Assembly: GCF_001442615.1 (NCBI RefSeq)
Contig: NZ_LMXN01000013.1
Coordinates: forward strand, 1-64,000
DNA: 64,000 bases
Reading direction: 5' to 3'
DNA from: Algoriphagus resistens
GTDB lineage: Bacteria > Bacteroidota > Bacteroidia > Cytophagales > Cyclobacteriaceae
The translations under genes and the position numbers were made by a program. Of this stretch, positions 43,099 through 53,765 are shown piece by piece. The notes under the pieces are model-generated. The model had not been told where the DNA came from. It saw only the letters and a program-made list of their open reading frames with translations, and searched no databases. Each line of letters starts with the position of its first letter. Within the stretch, counting starts at the first letter, position 1.

Positions 43099-46000
43099 AC
43101 GCTCAAGTCCATTAAACGCTTTTTTAAAAAATTTTTAAAGATTCTGGGTATCACGCTTACCATAATTCTGGTAATCGTAGGTGTCCTGATTCTATTTATC
43201 CGAAGCCCGTGGGGTCAGGGGATTGTTGTGGACAAAGCAACCAACTACCTCTCTAAGAAAACGGACACTGAGGTATCAATCAAGCGCCTTTTTGTTACAT
43301 TTTCGGGTAACATTTACCTAGAAGATCTGTATCTGGAGGATACCAAAGGAGACACGCTGGTTTACTCCAAAAACCTTGAAGCAGGAGTAGCCTTTGCACC
43401 GTTAATCACCAACGGAAATATCAATGTAACCAAACTGGACTGGGAAGGTCTGGTAGCCCGGGTAAGTAGAAGTGCGGAGACTGAGAAGTTCAATTTCGAT
43501 TTTTTGATTGAGGCTTTCGTTACCCAACCTGCGGATACTGCCCAAGTCGCTGCAGACACTACTGCATCGGATCCTTTAAAAATCAAACTTTCTCCTATTT
43601 CTCTCCGGAATTTTGATATCGAATACTTCGACGAAGTTATGGGCATTGATGCCGCTATTTTGCTGGGAGAATTGGATCTCACCATCCCCGGCTTGAATTT
43701 GGAGGAATATGAATTTGACATCAGAAATGTTGCGCTGCAAAACACGCGTATCAAGTATCACCAGTCAAAGCCATTTCCCCCTTCGGAAGAATCTGCTGAA
43801 GAAACTCCTTTGCCGATCGTGAACGTGGATGAATTGACACTCACCAATGTCAGTGCAGATTACCTAAGTGAACCGGACAGCCAGAAAGCCCAGGTTCAGA
43901 TAGGGAATTTATCAGTAGCGCTACCAAAGGCAGATTTGCGATCCCAGAGCATAGAGCTTACTACTATCGCTTTGGAAAAATCCTCAATTCTTTTCCATGA
44001 TTTCTCCATGCCTACACAATATGATCCTGCGGAAACCGCCGAATCAGCTCCATTTTCATGGCCAGACTGGATTGTGGAAGCTGAAAAAATCACCATAGAC
44101 TCCTCGGACATAGAATATAAATCGGCAGATGTGACGGTGCAAAAAGGCAGGTTTAATCCTGAAGTAATTACTATTTCCAACCTGACATTTGATGCTGAAG
44201 ATTTATTTCTGAAAGACGAAACAGTTGGGGCCAACTTGCAAGAATTTCATTTCCAGGAAGGCAGTGGCTTTGTCTTGAAAGAATTTCAGTTTGACTTGGA
44301 AGCAGATAATGAATCAGCCGCGTTGAACAACCTTTTACTTGCCACCAACAGAAGTAACCTGGACGCTACAATCAAACTGGAATACGCTTCCATTCAGGCG
44401 CTCATAGAGGATTACGAAAGTCTGAGGTTTGATCTGGAGGTAAATGAATCTACCCTGGATGTCCGGGACAGCTTCTTCTTTGACCCTACATTAACCCAGG
44501 ATACGCTGATCAGAGAACTGGCCAAAGATCCTATTTTGTTGGATTTGATTGTCCATGGAGATTTGAAAGCTATGAACATTCCCGACCTGAACCTTCACTG
44601 GGGTGAGAGTGATTTCAGCGCAAATGGATCTGTCCAAAACCCAATGGATGTAGACCACCTTTCCTTTGATTTTCCCGAAATCACCCTCCTGACCAATAGG
44701 AAAACGCTTTTGAAATTCGTGAAGGAAGAAGATTATGGGGTAAAATTTCCGGAGCAAATAGACCTGCAGGCCAGCGCCAGTGGTATGATGGATGATCTTC
44801 TCGCTGACCTCGAGCTAAAGACGGATATGGGGAATATCCTGCTGGATGGGGCCTATCAAAATGATGGTCAAATAGCATTTGATGCAGACCTGAAAGTAGA
44901 TCAGCTTCAGGTAGGAAAACTTCTCAAGCAACCAGAATTTGATACCTTGACATTTACAATTCAGGCGAAAGGTTCTGGCTCAAGCCTGAACAACCTGAAT
45001 GCAGAATTAACTTCGTCTTTTGAGCGGCTTCGATTGTATAGTTCAGATTATTCCGGATTGAAACTGGAAGGAAAATTAGTTAACGGCGCTGGAGATCTTG
45101 AAGCCGAACTGAACTCAGAGTTTCTGGATTTCTTGTTGCTGACCAAACTGGACCTGGATTCGACCAATTCAATTATCAATCTAAACCTTGACCTGAAAGG
45201 GGCGGATTTCTACGCCCTTGGCCTTGCGGCAAACAGCTCCAGAGCCCAGCTGAAATTAGATGCAGATTTTGAAGGCAATCCAGAGGAATTTGATCTGAAG
45301 GCACTACTTCATGAAGGTACGATTCTCTACGATGAACGGAATTATCCTTTGGGCACAGTATCCGCTGATGCCAGCGTAAGGAAGGATTCTACGAGTGTGG
45401 AAATCGCGAGTAAGTTGGTCAATGGGTATATGCACACCAATACCAATCCAACTGACCTTACCGCTGCTTTAACCGCGCATTTCCAACACTACCTCGACGA
45501 GTTGGATTCCACAGAACAAATTGGAGAAGGGAACATTGTAATGAATATAGATCTGAAGATCTCAGATGATCCATTACTAACCGACGTGCTTTTGCAAGGC
45601 TTGCAAGAGTTTGACTCGGCAAGTATCAAAGCTGATTATTTCCAGAATATCGATTCCCTTACTGCTACCTTAGAATTCCCTTATGTCAATTATGCCGGGA
45701 CAGAAGTGGATAGTCTGGGACTTAGAATACGCTCAAATGAAAACGTACTTCGTCTCTATGTTGGTTTTCAGGATTTGACTTCGGGGCCACTGAGCATGGA
45801 CAAGACCTTCATCACAGGTCAACTGGCAGATTCCAGATTGTACTTTGATTTTCACTCCTACGAAGAAGAGGAGCGCACTTACCACATATCATCAGATATC
45901 GGGCTTGATGGTGATACGCTGAGCTATCACGTTTCCTCCATTGATTTGATTCTAAAAGGTGAGCAATGGACTGTCCCAGAGCAAAACCTCGTGAAATATT

Positions 46001-48180
46001 CAGGGGAAAGCCTAGGGTTTAAGGACTTCAAATTCACCAAGGCTAATCAGGAACTCTCCTTGGTAAATAATGTCGAAGGCTTTGCCGACGAAAATATTGC
46101 ATTAATCTTCCAGGGTTTCAGACTCTCAACGATTACCAGCTTGCTAAACCCTGATGAAATCATCGCCGGAGGAAAAATGGAAGGAAGACTTGTGGTAGAG
46201 AATCCTTTTGGTGCTACCGGGCTGATGGGTGAGCTTCAGATTGACAGCCTGAATGTGCTGGATGTCCCGCTGGGAAATATGAATCTGGATGCAACTGCAA
46301 AGAGTCTTGGAAATTATATTTTGGCACTGAGCCTGAAAGACGATGGAGTGGATTTCGATCTGAACGGAGAATTCACCGCAGATGAAGCCGGAGGAAACTT
46401 TGACCTGAAAATGGATCTTAACAGGATAGAAATGCAGAAAATTGCCGGGCTTTCGCAGGATCAGATTCTCGATGGCGATGGTTATTTATCCGGTACTATC
46501 ACTGCCAATGGCACTACCACCGAACCACAATACAAGGGAGAGTTTCAATTCCATGAGGCGGGATTTGTCCCTGCCCAACTCAGCACAAAATACATTCTCT
46601 CCGATGAAACTATCCGAGTGGATAACGATGGCGTTTACTTTGATCAGTTTACCATCAGGGATACCGAAAGCAATACGTTTGCGATCGACGGGACGATATT
46701 TACTGAAAGTTATACAAATCCCTCTTTTGATCTGAAACTTAACGCTGACAATTTCATGGCAGTGAATTCTACTGATAAAGAGAACGATCTGGTGTATGGA
46801 AAAGCTAGTCTGGATGCTGATGTAACTATCCGGGGCGATTTAGTTCTTCCTATTGTCAGAGCGGAGCTCGGGGTGAAAAACAATACAGATTTAACAGTGA
46901 TTATTCCAGAATCACAACTTGATCTAGTGGAGCGTGAGGGAGTGGTTTTGTTTGTCAACAAAGAAAATCCTGACGATCTCCTTACCAGACAGACTGAGGA
47001 AACTACCAATGCATTCTCTGGCTTCGATATCCGCGCTCTGTTGAAGACCGATCCCGATGCACTTTTTACTATCGTCATAGATCCGGCTACAGGAGATAAT
47101 CTACAGATATCCGGAGATTCCGATCTCCAAATGGACATCAATCCAAATGGAAGGATCACCTTAAGTGGTAACTATGAAATCACAGGTGGACATTATGAAA
47201 TGTCACTTTATAATCTGGTGAGCAGAAAATTTGACATCAATCCAGGTAGCCGGATTACCTGGAACGGCGATCCAATGGACGCTTCCATGGACATCCAGGC
47301 TATCTATAAAGTGGAAACAGGAGCTTCAGAGCTGATGTCTGCACAACTCACCGGTAGTGCCAATCAGACTCAGACCCAATATCAGCAGCAGCTTCCCTTC
47401 TTAGTTTATCTGAATGTCAAAGGCGAACTCCTCAGACCAGAAATCTCCTTTACGCTCGACATGCCGGAAAATCAACGTGGAGCCTTTGGCGGAAATGTAT
47501 ATTCCAGAGTTCTCCAGATCAATGAGCAGGAGGATGAGCTAAACAAGCAGGTCTTCTCACTATTGGTACTGAACAGATTCTTTCCCTCTTCGGGTAGTGA
47601 CGGATCAAATGGTGGTGCGGAGGCGATTGCAAGAAACAGCGTAAGTCAGGTACTTTCTGACCAAATGAATGCGCTCTCCAGCAAACTCTTCGGGGATAGT
47701 GGTTTTCAGGTAGGATTTGATGTAGACAGCTATCAGGATTACCAATCGGGAAGTGCGCAAAATAGAACCGATTTGAATATCAGTGCCCAGCAGACACTTT
47801 TTGATGACCGACTGATCGTGCAGGTCGGCAGCCAGGTGGATCTGGAAGGAAGTTCTCAGAATTCAGATCAGGCAAATTCTGTATTGGCAAATATCAGTTT
47901 CGAATACATGCTAACAGAAGACGGCAGATGGAGAATCCGCGCATTCCGCAAAAACCAGTTTGAAAGTATCATCGATGGACAGCTCATCGTGACTGGCGGC
48001 GGTTTGATTTTCAACCGTGAGTTCAATGAATTCCCAGAACTTTGGAGGGCTCCAGCCCCTGAAGATAAAGATAAGACCAATCCAATTGACGATTTGGAAG
48101 AGAAAGGCAACAAGGTGAAAAGAGCTGAAAGAAGGAAAGAAAAAAAAGAGGCAAAAGAAGCGAAAGAAAATGAAGATTAG
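43099..48180 (+). CDS. tamB: Translocation/assembly module protein TamB
   Basis: A giant beta-helical protein, about 1690 residues, that spans the periplasm and helps move lipids or outer-membrane proteins. The DUF490/TamB C-terminal domain lies near the end (about residues 1250-1600 of the shorter form; GHYEMSLYNLVSRKFDINPGS). The first in-frame usual start is GTG 43228, but the same frame upstream encodes a basic stretch (KRFFKKFLK) and a membrane helix at 43141-43200, which TamB needs. Between the stop at 43096-43098 and that helix there is no ATG, GTG or TTG; ACG 43099 or ATT 43111 are the candidates. The gene overlaps tamL by 11 bp. Confidence 0.88.
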   Translation, partial: TLKSIKRFFKKFLKILGITLTIILVIVGVLILFIRSPWGQGIVVDKATNYLSKKTDTEVSIKRLFVTFSGNIYLEDLYLEDTKGDTLVYSKNLEAGVAFAPLITNGNINVTKLDWEGLVARVSRSAETEKFNFDFLIEAFVTQPADTAQVAADTTASDPLKIKLSPISLRNFDIEYFDEVMGIDAAILLGELDLTIPGLNLEEYEFDIRNVALQNTRIKYHQSKPFPPSEESAEETPLPIVNVDELTLTNVSADYLSEPDSQKAQVQIGNLSVALPKADLRSQSIELTTIALEKSSILFHDFSMPTQYDPAETAESAPFSWPDWIVEAEKITIDSSDIEYKSADVTVQKGRFNPEVITISNLTFDAEDLFLKDETVGANLQEFHFQEGSGFVLKEFQFDLEADNESAALNNLLLATNRSNLDATIKLEYASIQALIEDYESLRFDLEVNESTLDVRDSFFFDPTLTQDTLIRELAKDPILLDLIVHGDLKAMNIPDLNLHWGESDFSANGSVQNPMDVDHLSFDFPEITLLTNRKTLLKFVKEEDYGVKFPEQIDLQASASGMMDDLLADLELKTDMGNILLDGAYQNDGQIAFDADLKVDQLQVGKLLKQPEFDTLTFTIQAKGSGSSLNNLNAELTSSFERLRLYSSDYSGLKLEGKLVNGAGDLEAELNSEFLDFLLLTKLDLDSTNSIINLNLDLKGADFYALGLAANSSRAQLKLDADFEGNPEEFDLKALLHEGTILYDERNYPLGTVSADASVRKDSTSVEIASKLVNGYMHTNTNPTDLTAALTAHFQHYLDELDSTEQIGEGNIVMNIDLKISDDPLLTDVLLQGLQEFDSASIKADYFQNIDSLTATLEFPYVNYAGTEVDSLGLRIRSNENVLRLYVGFQDLTSGPLSMDKTFITGQLADSRLYFDFHSYEEEERTYHISSDIGLDGDTLSYHVSSIDLILKGEQWTVPEQNLVKYSGESLGFKDFKFTKANQELSLVNNVEGFADENIALIFQGFRLSTITSLLNPDEIIAGGKMEGRLVVENPFGATGLMGELQIDSLNVLDVPLGNMNLDATAKSLGNYILALSLKDDGVDFDLNGEFTADEAGGNFDLKMDLNRIEMQKIAGLSQDQILDGDGYLSGTITANGTTTEPQYKGEFQFHEAGFVPAQLSTKYILSDETIRVDNDGVYFDQFTIRDTESNTFAIDGTIFTESYTNPSFDLKLNADNFMAVNSTDKENDLVYGKASLDADVTIRGDLVLPIVRAELGVKNNTDLTVIIPESQLDLVEREGVVLFVNKENPDDLLTRQTEETTNAFSGFDIRALLKTDPDALFTIVIDPATGDNLQISGDSDLQMDINPNGRITLSGNYEITGGHYEMSLYNLVSRKFDINPGSRITWNGDPMDASMDIQAIYKVETGASELMSAQLTGSANQTQTQYQQQLPFLVYLNVKGELLRPEISFTLDMPENQRGAFGGNVYSRVLQINEQEDELNKQVFSLLVLNRFFPSSGSDGSNGGAEAIARNSVSQVLSDQMNALSSKLFGDSGFQVGFDVDSYQDYQSGSAQNRTDLNISAQQTLFDDRLIVQVGSQVDLEGSSQNSDQANSVLANISFEYMLTEDGRWRIRAFRKNQFESIIDGQLIVTGGGLIFNREFNEFPELWRAPAPEDKDKTNPIDDLEEKGNKVKRAERRKEKKEAKEAKENED

Positions 48181-50464
48181 ACATTTCATATCGGCCTTAA
48201 TCCTACTTATTCTTGCAACAGTCTACAGTTGCAATGTAAAAAAGCATATCCCAGAAGGAGAATTCCTATATAAAGGAGCTGAGCTGAATGTAAACACTGA
48301 AAGTGAAATCAGGGGGTTAGATAAAGTTGAAGAGGAACTGGAAAGCTTACTTAGACCCGAACCCAACAGCAAGTTCCTAGGCATGTACGTGGGACTTTGG
48401 GCTCATTATAAGGGCACTCAGGAAAATCCCGGGTTCATCAACCGATTTTTAAATAAAAAAATAGGTGAAGAACCTGTTTACTTCAGTCAGGTGGATCCCT
48501 CAAGGACAGAAGATCTTATTCTGAACAGACTGGAAAACCGTGGATTTTTCTACAGCACTACAGATTCAGAAGTGCTCCGAAAAGGGAAGTTTGCCGAAGT
48601 AGACTACACTGCCTTGATCTCTACTCCTTACACCTTAACAGAAGTGGAAGTGGAGCGCGACAGTATGGAAATTGACAAGGAAATCATCGCGATGATGCAG
48701 GAAACAGCACTGGATTCAGGAAGCAGATTTGACCTGAACACCTTGAATGCCGAAAGAACCCGAATCGATTCCACGCTGAAGGAAAAGGGATACTATAATT
48801 TCAATTCTGACTTCCTGATATTCGAAGCGGATACTAATATTTCTGACAGCCTTCGCTTATTCAAACTCTATTTAAGATTGAAGAAAAATGTACCTACAAA
48901 TAGTATCATTCCTTACAAAATCGATACGATCAATGTATTTCCAAATTACTCCATTGATGAGGATGCAGAAAAGTTGGATACCTCCTTTTATGACAATAAG
49001 AACTTCATTCAAGGAAACTTGGTCTTCAAACCTAAACTGCTCAATGAATACATTCTCATTGAGGACGAGCAACGCTACAACCCTACCCTTTCCAGATTGT
49101 CGAGTAACAGACTGAGCACCATTGGAAATTACAAATTCGTAAACCTGCGGTATGAGGAATTATCCTCCAATGATTCTCTGGGGCATCTGAAAGCAAGTTT
49201 CTACTTATCACCGATGACTAAACGCTCTGTCCGCGCTGAACTCTTGGCCGTCTCCAAATCGAATAACTTTGCCGGCCCGGCGCTTAACCTCATCTATAGA
49301 AACCGAAATCTTTTCAAAGGCGGTGAAACATTAAACCTGACCGGCAGTATGGGGTATGAGTTTCAGATCGCAGGAGGTGAGGACAGGAAAGGCTTGCGGT
49401 CTCTGGAACTTGGGTTAAAGGCTGATCTGATTTTTCCAAGGGTGATTTTCTTCGTTCCCATCAAGGAGAAGTTCAGCTACTCGGTACCCAAAACCAAAAT
49501 GGGCCTAGGAGTGGAATACCTGAGTAGAGGTGGTCTATATAATCTAAACTCCGTATCAGCCAACTATGGCTACTTCTGGAATGCCAATAGATTCGCCTAC
49601 CATGAGATTAACCCCATTAGCCTCAGCGTGGTGAATCTTAGCAAAACTTCTCCGGAATTTGATCAGATTCTAGATGATAATCCATTTTTGAAGCGAAGTT
49701 TCGAGCAAAATTTCATTGCGGGAATCAACTATACCTTCAACTATAATAAACTGAATGACAGATTCAGAACACATGGCTATTTCCTGGGTGTGGGTTTGGA
49801 CTTTGCAGGAAACACCCTAAGCCTGGTTGATAGAGCCTTTGGCAAAGATGACGGCAAGTTTCTGGGACTCGAATATGCGCAATATGGCAAAGTCGATCTG
49901 GATCTTAGATATCATTGGAATATTGATAAGAACCAGACAATTGCTACTCGTCTCTTCGGTGGAATGGGGGTTCCTTTTGGCAATTCCTCTTCGCTGCCAT
50001 ATGTAAAACAGTACTTTTCCGGAGGACCAAACAGCGTACGGGCATTTAGGATCCGATCAATAGGCCCCGGCACTTATAGACCTGAAAATTTTGATGTGAA
50101 CTCTTACTTTGATCAGTCAGGAGACATCCGGCTGGAAGCAAATATCGAATATCGCTTTCCGATTGTATCGCTGCTGAAAGGGGCGCTATTTATGGATGCC
50201 GGAAATATCTGGTTGATGAACGACAATGAAGCTCTGCCTGGAGGAAAATTTACCAAAACCTGGTGGAACGAACTTGCCGTCGGAACCGGAATAGGTTTGC
50301 GGGTGGATATTCAGTTTTTTGTCATCCGCTTTGATCTGGCTACACCTGTACGGGTCCCTTATCTCGAAGAAGGTGAGCGATGGGGCAACACATTTGATAT
50401 AGGAAGCAAAACCTGGAGAAGGGAAAATCTGATCTTCAATTTTGCGATTGGCTATCCATTCTAG
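48170..50464 (+). CDS. tamL: TamL: lipidated BamA/TamA-family outer membrane protein
   Basis: A 764-residue Omp85-family protein. The signal ends TVYSC (Cys21), a lipoprotein site, which marks the Bacteroidota TamL form rather than BamA. POTRA-like domains cover about residues 25-390, and the 16-strand bacterial surface antigen barrel runs to the C-terminal F764; the conserved loop-6 type motif is SVRAFRIRSIGPGTY (about 622-636). It overlaps the end of tamB by 11 bp, so the two subunits are co-translated. Together they form the TAM complex linking inner and outer membranes. Confidence 0.9.
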   Translation: MKIRHFISALILLILATVYSCNVKKHIPEGEFLYKGAELNVNTESEIRGLDKVEEELESLLRPEPNSKFLGMYVGLWAHYKGTQENPGFINRFLNKKIGEEPVYFSQVDPSRTEDLILNRLENRGFFYSTTDSEVLRKGKFAEVDYTALISTPYTLTEVEVERDSMEIDKEIIAMMQETALDSGSRFDLNTLNAERTRIDSTLKEKGYYNFNSDFLIFEADTNISDSLRLFKLYLRLKKNVPTNSIIPYKIDTINVFPNYSIDEDAEKLDTSFYDNKNFIQGNLVFKPKLLNEYILIEDEQRYNPTLSRLSSNRLSTIGNYKFVNLRYEELSSNDSLGHLKASFYLSPMTKRSVRAELLAVSKSNNFAGPALNLIYRNRNLFKGGETLNLTGSMGYEFQIAGGEDRKGLRSLELGLKADLIFPRVIFFVPIKEKFSYSVPKTKMGLGVEYLSRGGLYNLNSVSANYGYFWNANRFAYHEINPISLSVVNLSKTSPEFDQILDDNPFLKRSFEQNFIAGINYTFNYNKLNDRFRTHGYFLGVGLDFAGNTLSLVDRAFGKDDGKFLGLEYAQYGKVDLDLRYHWNIDKNQTIATRLFGGMGVPFGNSSSLPYVKQYFSGGPNSVRAFRIRSIGPGTYRPENFDVNSYFDQSGDIRLEANIEYRFPIVSLLKGALFMDAGNIWLMNDNEALPGGKFTKTWWNELAVGTGIGLRVDIQFFVIRFDLATPVRVPYLEEGERWGNTFDIGSKTWRRENLIFNFAIGYPF

Positions 50465-50528
50465 TTAACTCCAAGTACCAGATTTGTAAGTTATCTTAGG
50501 CAATTGTCATTTTTAACTAACAGAAATC

Positions 50529-52412
50529 ATGAGACTTCCTTCTATAGATCAGCTTCGCAAAGATGGGACAGGCGCCGCAATGCGCTTCCCTTTAAGCTTA
50601 CTGTTTGGCTTTTTAGCCGCTGGATTGGGTTGCTGGATTATCGAAATGGAACCTGTAGAAGACTTGAGGGCGGTAAACCTCCTTTTGACTTTTGCGCTGG
50701 GCATTCCACTTTACTTTTGCATCGATGTCTTCGCAGAAAGAAAAGGATTTAAGGTTTGGCAAAGACAACTTGCCCGGATAGTTGGATTACTTTTTCTAGG
50801 CTTAATCTATTTTAGTTTTCCTTCTGAGGAAACATTTACCAATACCAGAGTTCCTTACATTCGCTACTCCATTTTCAATCTGGCGATTCACTTGATGGTT
50901 GCCTTTCTCCCCTACATTGGAAGTGAAAACCAGGATAGCTTCTGGAATTATAATAAGAATCTGTTCATTAGGCTAGTTCATGGTATTTACTATTCTGTGG
51001 TGATTTTCACTGGAATAAGTCTTGCATTATTGGCTATAAATGCACTTTTCGAAGTCAACATTCAAGGTGAGACCTACGCCCAGATCTTTGCCGTTACTTT
51101 CGGGGTTTTCAATACCTGGTTCTTTCTGGCAGGTATTCCAGAGACATTTGAAAATACACTTTCACTTGAACAATACCCAAAAGGGCTAAAAGTGTTCACT
51201 CAATTCATCCTGATACCACTGCTCTTGATCTACCTCTGCATTCTATACTGCTACGGAGCCAAAATCATCATCTCAGGAGACTGGCCAAAAGGTATTGTAA
51301 GCTATATGATTATAGCCATTGCAGTCTTGGGAATATTTACCAATCTGCTTCTATATCCTTATCAGCAATGGAAAGAAAGTGGTTGGATCAAGAAATTTTA
51401 TAAAGGATATTATATTTTTCTCATCCCCCTTATCGTCCTTCTTTTCTTTGCAATTGGGATCCGGCTGCAAGACTACGGGTTGACGGTGAACCGCTACATT
51501 ATCACTTTGATGGGAATTTGGCTTGCGTTTATTTCTATCTACTATTCCATGGGTAAAAAGAACATAAAGACCATCCCCATTTCTCTGGCAATTTTTATGA
51601 TCCTCTCTTCTTTTGGTCCATGGGGAATGTTTAGTTGGAGTGAGATGGTGCAGAGAAATCGCCTGGCTGAAATTTTAGATGAGAACAACATCCTTGTTGA
51701 TAACAAAATCCAAAATGAAGCCAAATGGGTCATCGGAGATATGGGCAGTCTCAAACCTATCGGAGAGTTGCGGACAAAACCAATCTCCAACGAGGAACTC
51801 TATGAAGTAAATTCAATTGTTGAATACCTGGAAGAATATCATGGTTTGAAAAATATTTACCCTTGGTTTGAGCAGGATTTAGAAAGTCTCCTCAAACAAT
51901 CGAGGGACAGCCTGGCAATTAATTATACCAATCCCAGCAAACTTCTTGTGGAATCGATGGGCTTGAAGTATGTTCCCTATTATGACAGGTTAAGTGTTTC
52001 TGGCGAGCACCAAGAGCTGACGTTGTTGGGAGATGGTGATTTCCAAATGACAATATCCGGATTCGACTACATTCGAAGTGTTACGTTAAACTCATATAAT
52101 ATACAGAATGCGCCTTTTTCAGATCTAAAATATCATTTGGAACTGGACAAGGATAATAAAGCAAATCTGATCCTTAAATGGACTGATGGCTCGATGAATA
52201 TTGATATTTCAACATACCTAAAAGACCTACTAAACACCTATACTAGTGGATTTCAATATGTTCCTTCAGAGGAATTAATCATTTCCAGAAAAGAGAAAAA
52301 CATTGAAATCAAAATACAAATAAGCTCAATAACGATAGCAAACCCAGAGGATAAACCAGAACTTCAAAACCTAGACTGTTTCTTGTTAGTCAGAGAAATT
52401 CAGGAAGAATAA
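50529..52412 (+). CDS. DUF4153 membrane protein
   Basis: A 627-residue protein. About eleven membrane helices fill residues 20-370 and a soluble C-terminal part of about 250 residues follows. It matches DUF4153-type proteins of Bacteroidota, which have no known function. No partner gene is evident, but it lies 64 bp after tamL in the same direction and may be cotranscribed. Confidence 0.75.
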   Translation: MRLPSIDQLRKDGTGAAMRFPLSLLFGFLAAGLGCWIIEMEPVEDLRAVNLLLTFALGIPLYFCIDVFAERKGFKVWQRQLARIVGLLFLGLIYFSFPSEETFTNTRVPYIRYSIFNLAIHLMVAFLPYIGSENQDSFWNYNKNLFIRLVHGIYYSVVIFTGISLALLAINALFEVNIQGETYAQIFAVTFGVFNTWFFLAGIPETFENTLSLEQYPKGLKVFTQFILIPLLLIYLCILYCYGAKIIISGDWPKGIVSYMIIAIAVLGIFTNLLLYPYQQWKESGWIKKFYKGYYIFLIPLIVLLFFAIGIRLQDYGLTVNRYIITLMGIWLAFISIYYSMGKKNIKTIPISLAIFMILSSFGPWGMFSWSEMVQRNRLAEILDENNILVDNKIQNEAKWVIGDMGSLKPIGELRTKPISNEELYEVNSIVEYLEEYHGLKNIYPWFEQDLESLLKQSRDSLAINYTNPSKLLVESMGLKYVPYYDRLSVSGEHQELTLLGDGDFQMTISGFDYIRSVTLNSYNIQNAPFSDLKYHLELDKDNKANLILKWTDGSMNIDISTYLKDLLNTYTSGFQYVPSEELIISRKEKNIEIKIQISSITIANPEDKPELQNLDCFLLVREIQEE

Positions 52413-52521
52413 TCAGGTGATTTTCCTTCCTAACTTCATTCTCATTATCTTGATCATTGGAAGTTCCCATAAGAATTCCTGATTCTATTTTTCCAATCCA
52501 AAATAAATTCCAAGTAAAACT

Positions 52522-53433
52522 ATGGCATTTATAGACTACTACAGCATCTTGGGCATAGACAAAAGCGCCAGTGAAGCTGACATCAAAAAAGCATACCGTA
52601 AGCTGGCACGTAAATATCATCCTGATGTAAATCCAGACGACAAGGAAGCTGAGCGGAAATTCAAAGAAGTAAACGAAGCGAATGAAGTACTGAGTGATCC
52701 TGAAAAGCGCAAAAAATACGATAAATACGGCCAGGACTGGAAGCATGCCGATCAGTTTGAACAGGCAGGGGCCCAAGGTGCCGGGCAGCGCAGAAGTCAA
52801 GGATATGGAGGAGCAGGATTTGGGGGGAAAGCAGGATTTGAAGGTCAAGACTACTCGGACTTCTTTGAATCCATGTTTGGCACTGGCGCAGGAGGCTTTC
52901 GCCAAGGGGGACGTACAGTCAAATTCAAAGGCCAAGATTATAATGCAGAGCTAGCCCTGAGTATTTACGACGCTTATAAAACCCACAAGCAAATACTTAC
53001 AGTCAATGGTGAAAATATCCGCCTGACCATTTCTGCGGGGATTGCCGATGGGCAGACAATCAAGATCAAAGGGAAAGGTGCTCCAGGAATCAATGGCGGA
53101 CCAAATGGCGACCTTTACATCAAATTCACTATTCAAAACAACACTAAATTCCAGCGCGAAGGAGACAATCTCTATGCAAATGTGGAGGTGGATCTTTACA
53201 CAGCAATGCTGGGAGGTGAGCTTGTGGCGGATACTTTTGACAGTAAAGTAAAGCTCAAAGTGGCTCCTGAAACACAGAATGGAACGAAAGTCCGTCTGAA
53301 GGGCAAGGGATTCCCTATCTATAAAAAAGAAGGGGAATTTGGAGATCTCATCCTTACCTACTTCGTTAAAAACCCGACTAACCTGAGCACAGAAGAAAAG
53401 AAGTTGTTTGAAGAACTACAAAAACTACGATAA
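52522..53433 (+). CDS. cbpA: DnaJ-class co-chaperone CbpA
   Basis: A 303-residue type II (class B) J-domain protein. The J domain is residues 4-70 with HPD at 33-35, a Gly-rich linker follows (about 80-130), then two C-terminal substrate-binding domains (about 132-300). The zinc finger of DnaJ is absent, which indicates CbpA. It stimulates DnaK ATPase and binds nucleoid DNA in E. coli. The next gene, the CbpM modulator, starts 1 bp after the stop. Confidence 0.92.
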   Translation: MAFIDYYSILGIDKSASEADIKKAYRKLARKYHPDVNPDDKEAERKFKEVNEANEVLSDPEKRKKYDKYGQDWKHADQFEQAGAQGAGQRRSQGYGGAGFGGKAGFEGQDYSDFFESMFGTGAGGFRQGGRTVKFKGQDYNAELALSIYDAYKTHKQILTVNGENIRLTISAGIADGQTIKIKGKGAPGINGGPNGDLYIKFTIQNNTKFQREGDNLYANVEVDLYTAMLGGELVADTFDSKVKLKVAPETQNGTKVRLKGKGFPIYKKEGEFGDLILTYFVKNPTNLSTEEKKLFEELQKLR

Positions 53434-53434
53434 G

Positions 53435-53737
53435 ATGGCACAGCAAGAATTGATAGTAATCGAGACCATTTGCACCCATTTTGAGATCGAAGTATCCTTT
53501 GTGGATGCCTTGTCCAATTTAGGTCTCATCGAAATCCATACCTATGAGGAAAACAGGTGTATTCCTGAAGAGAAAGTAGCCGATCTTGAAAAAATGATCC
53601 GTATTCATCAGGATCTTGAAGTCAATCCGGAAGGGATAGATGTGATTTTTAATCTCCTTCGCAAAGTTGATTCTCTTCAGAATGAACTGGCAGAAACCAA
53701 AAGCCGACTGAGGCAATACGAACTGGAAAATCAATAA
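53435..53737 (+). CDS. cbpM: Chaperone modulator CbpM
   Basis: A 100-residue protein of the CbpM/MerR-like family, with an HTH-like domain (about 10-65, then EEKVADLEKMIRIHQDLEVN) and a C-terminal coiled coil (about 75-100). CbpM binds the J domain of CbpA and blocks its co-chaperone and DNA-binding activity. ATG 53435 directly follows the cbpA stop codon; a longer in-frame start inside cbpA is unlikely. Confidence 0.9.
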   Translation: MAQQELIVIETICTHFEIEVSFVDALSNLGLIEIHTYEENRCIPEEKVADLEKMIRIHQDLEVNPEGIDVIFNLLRKVDSLQNELAETKSRLRQYELENQ

Positions 53738-53765
53738 CAACCCAAGTTTCACGAAACCATAAACC

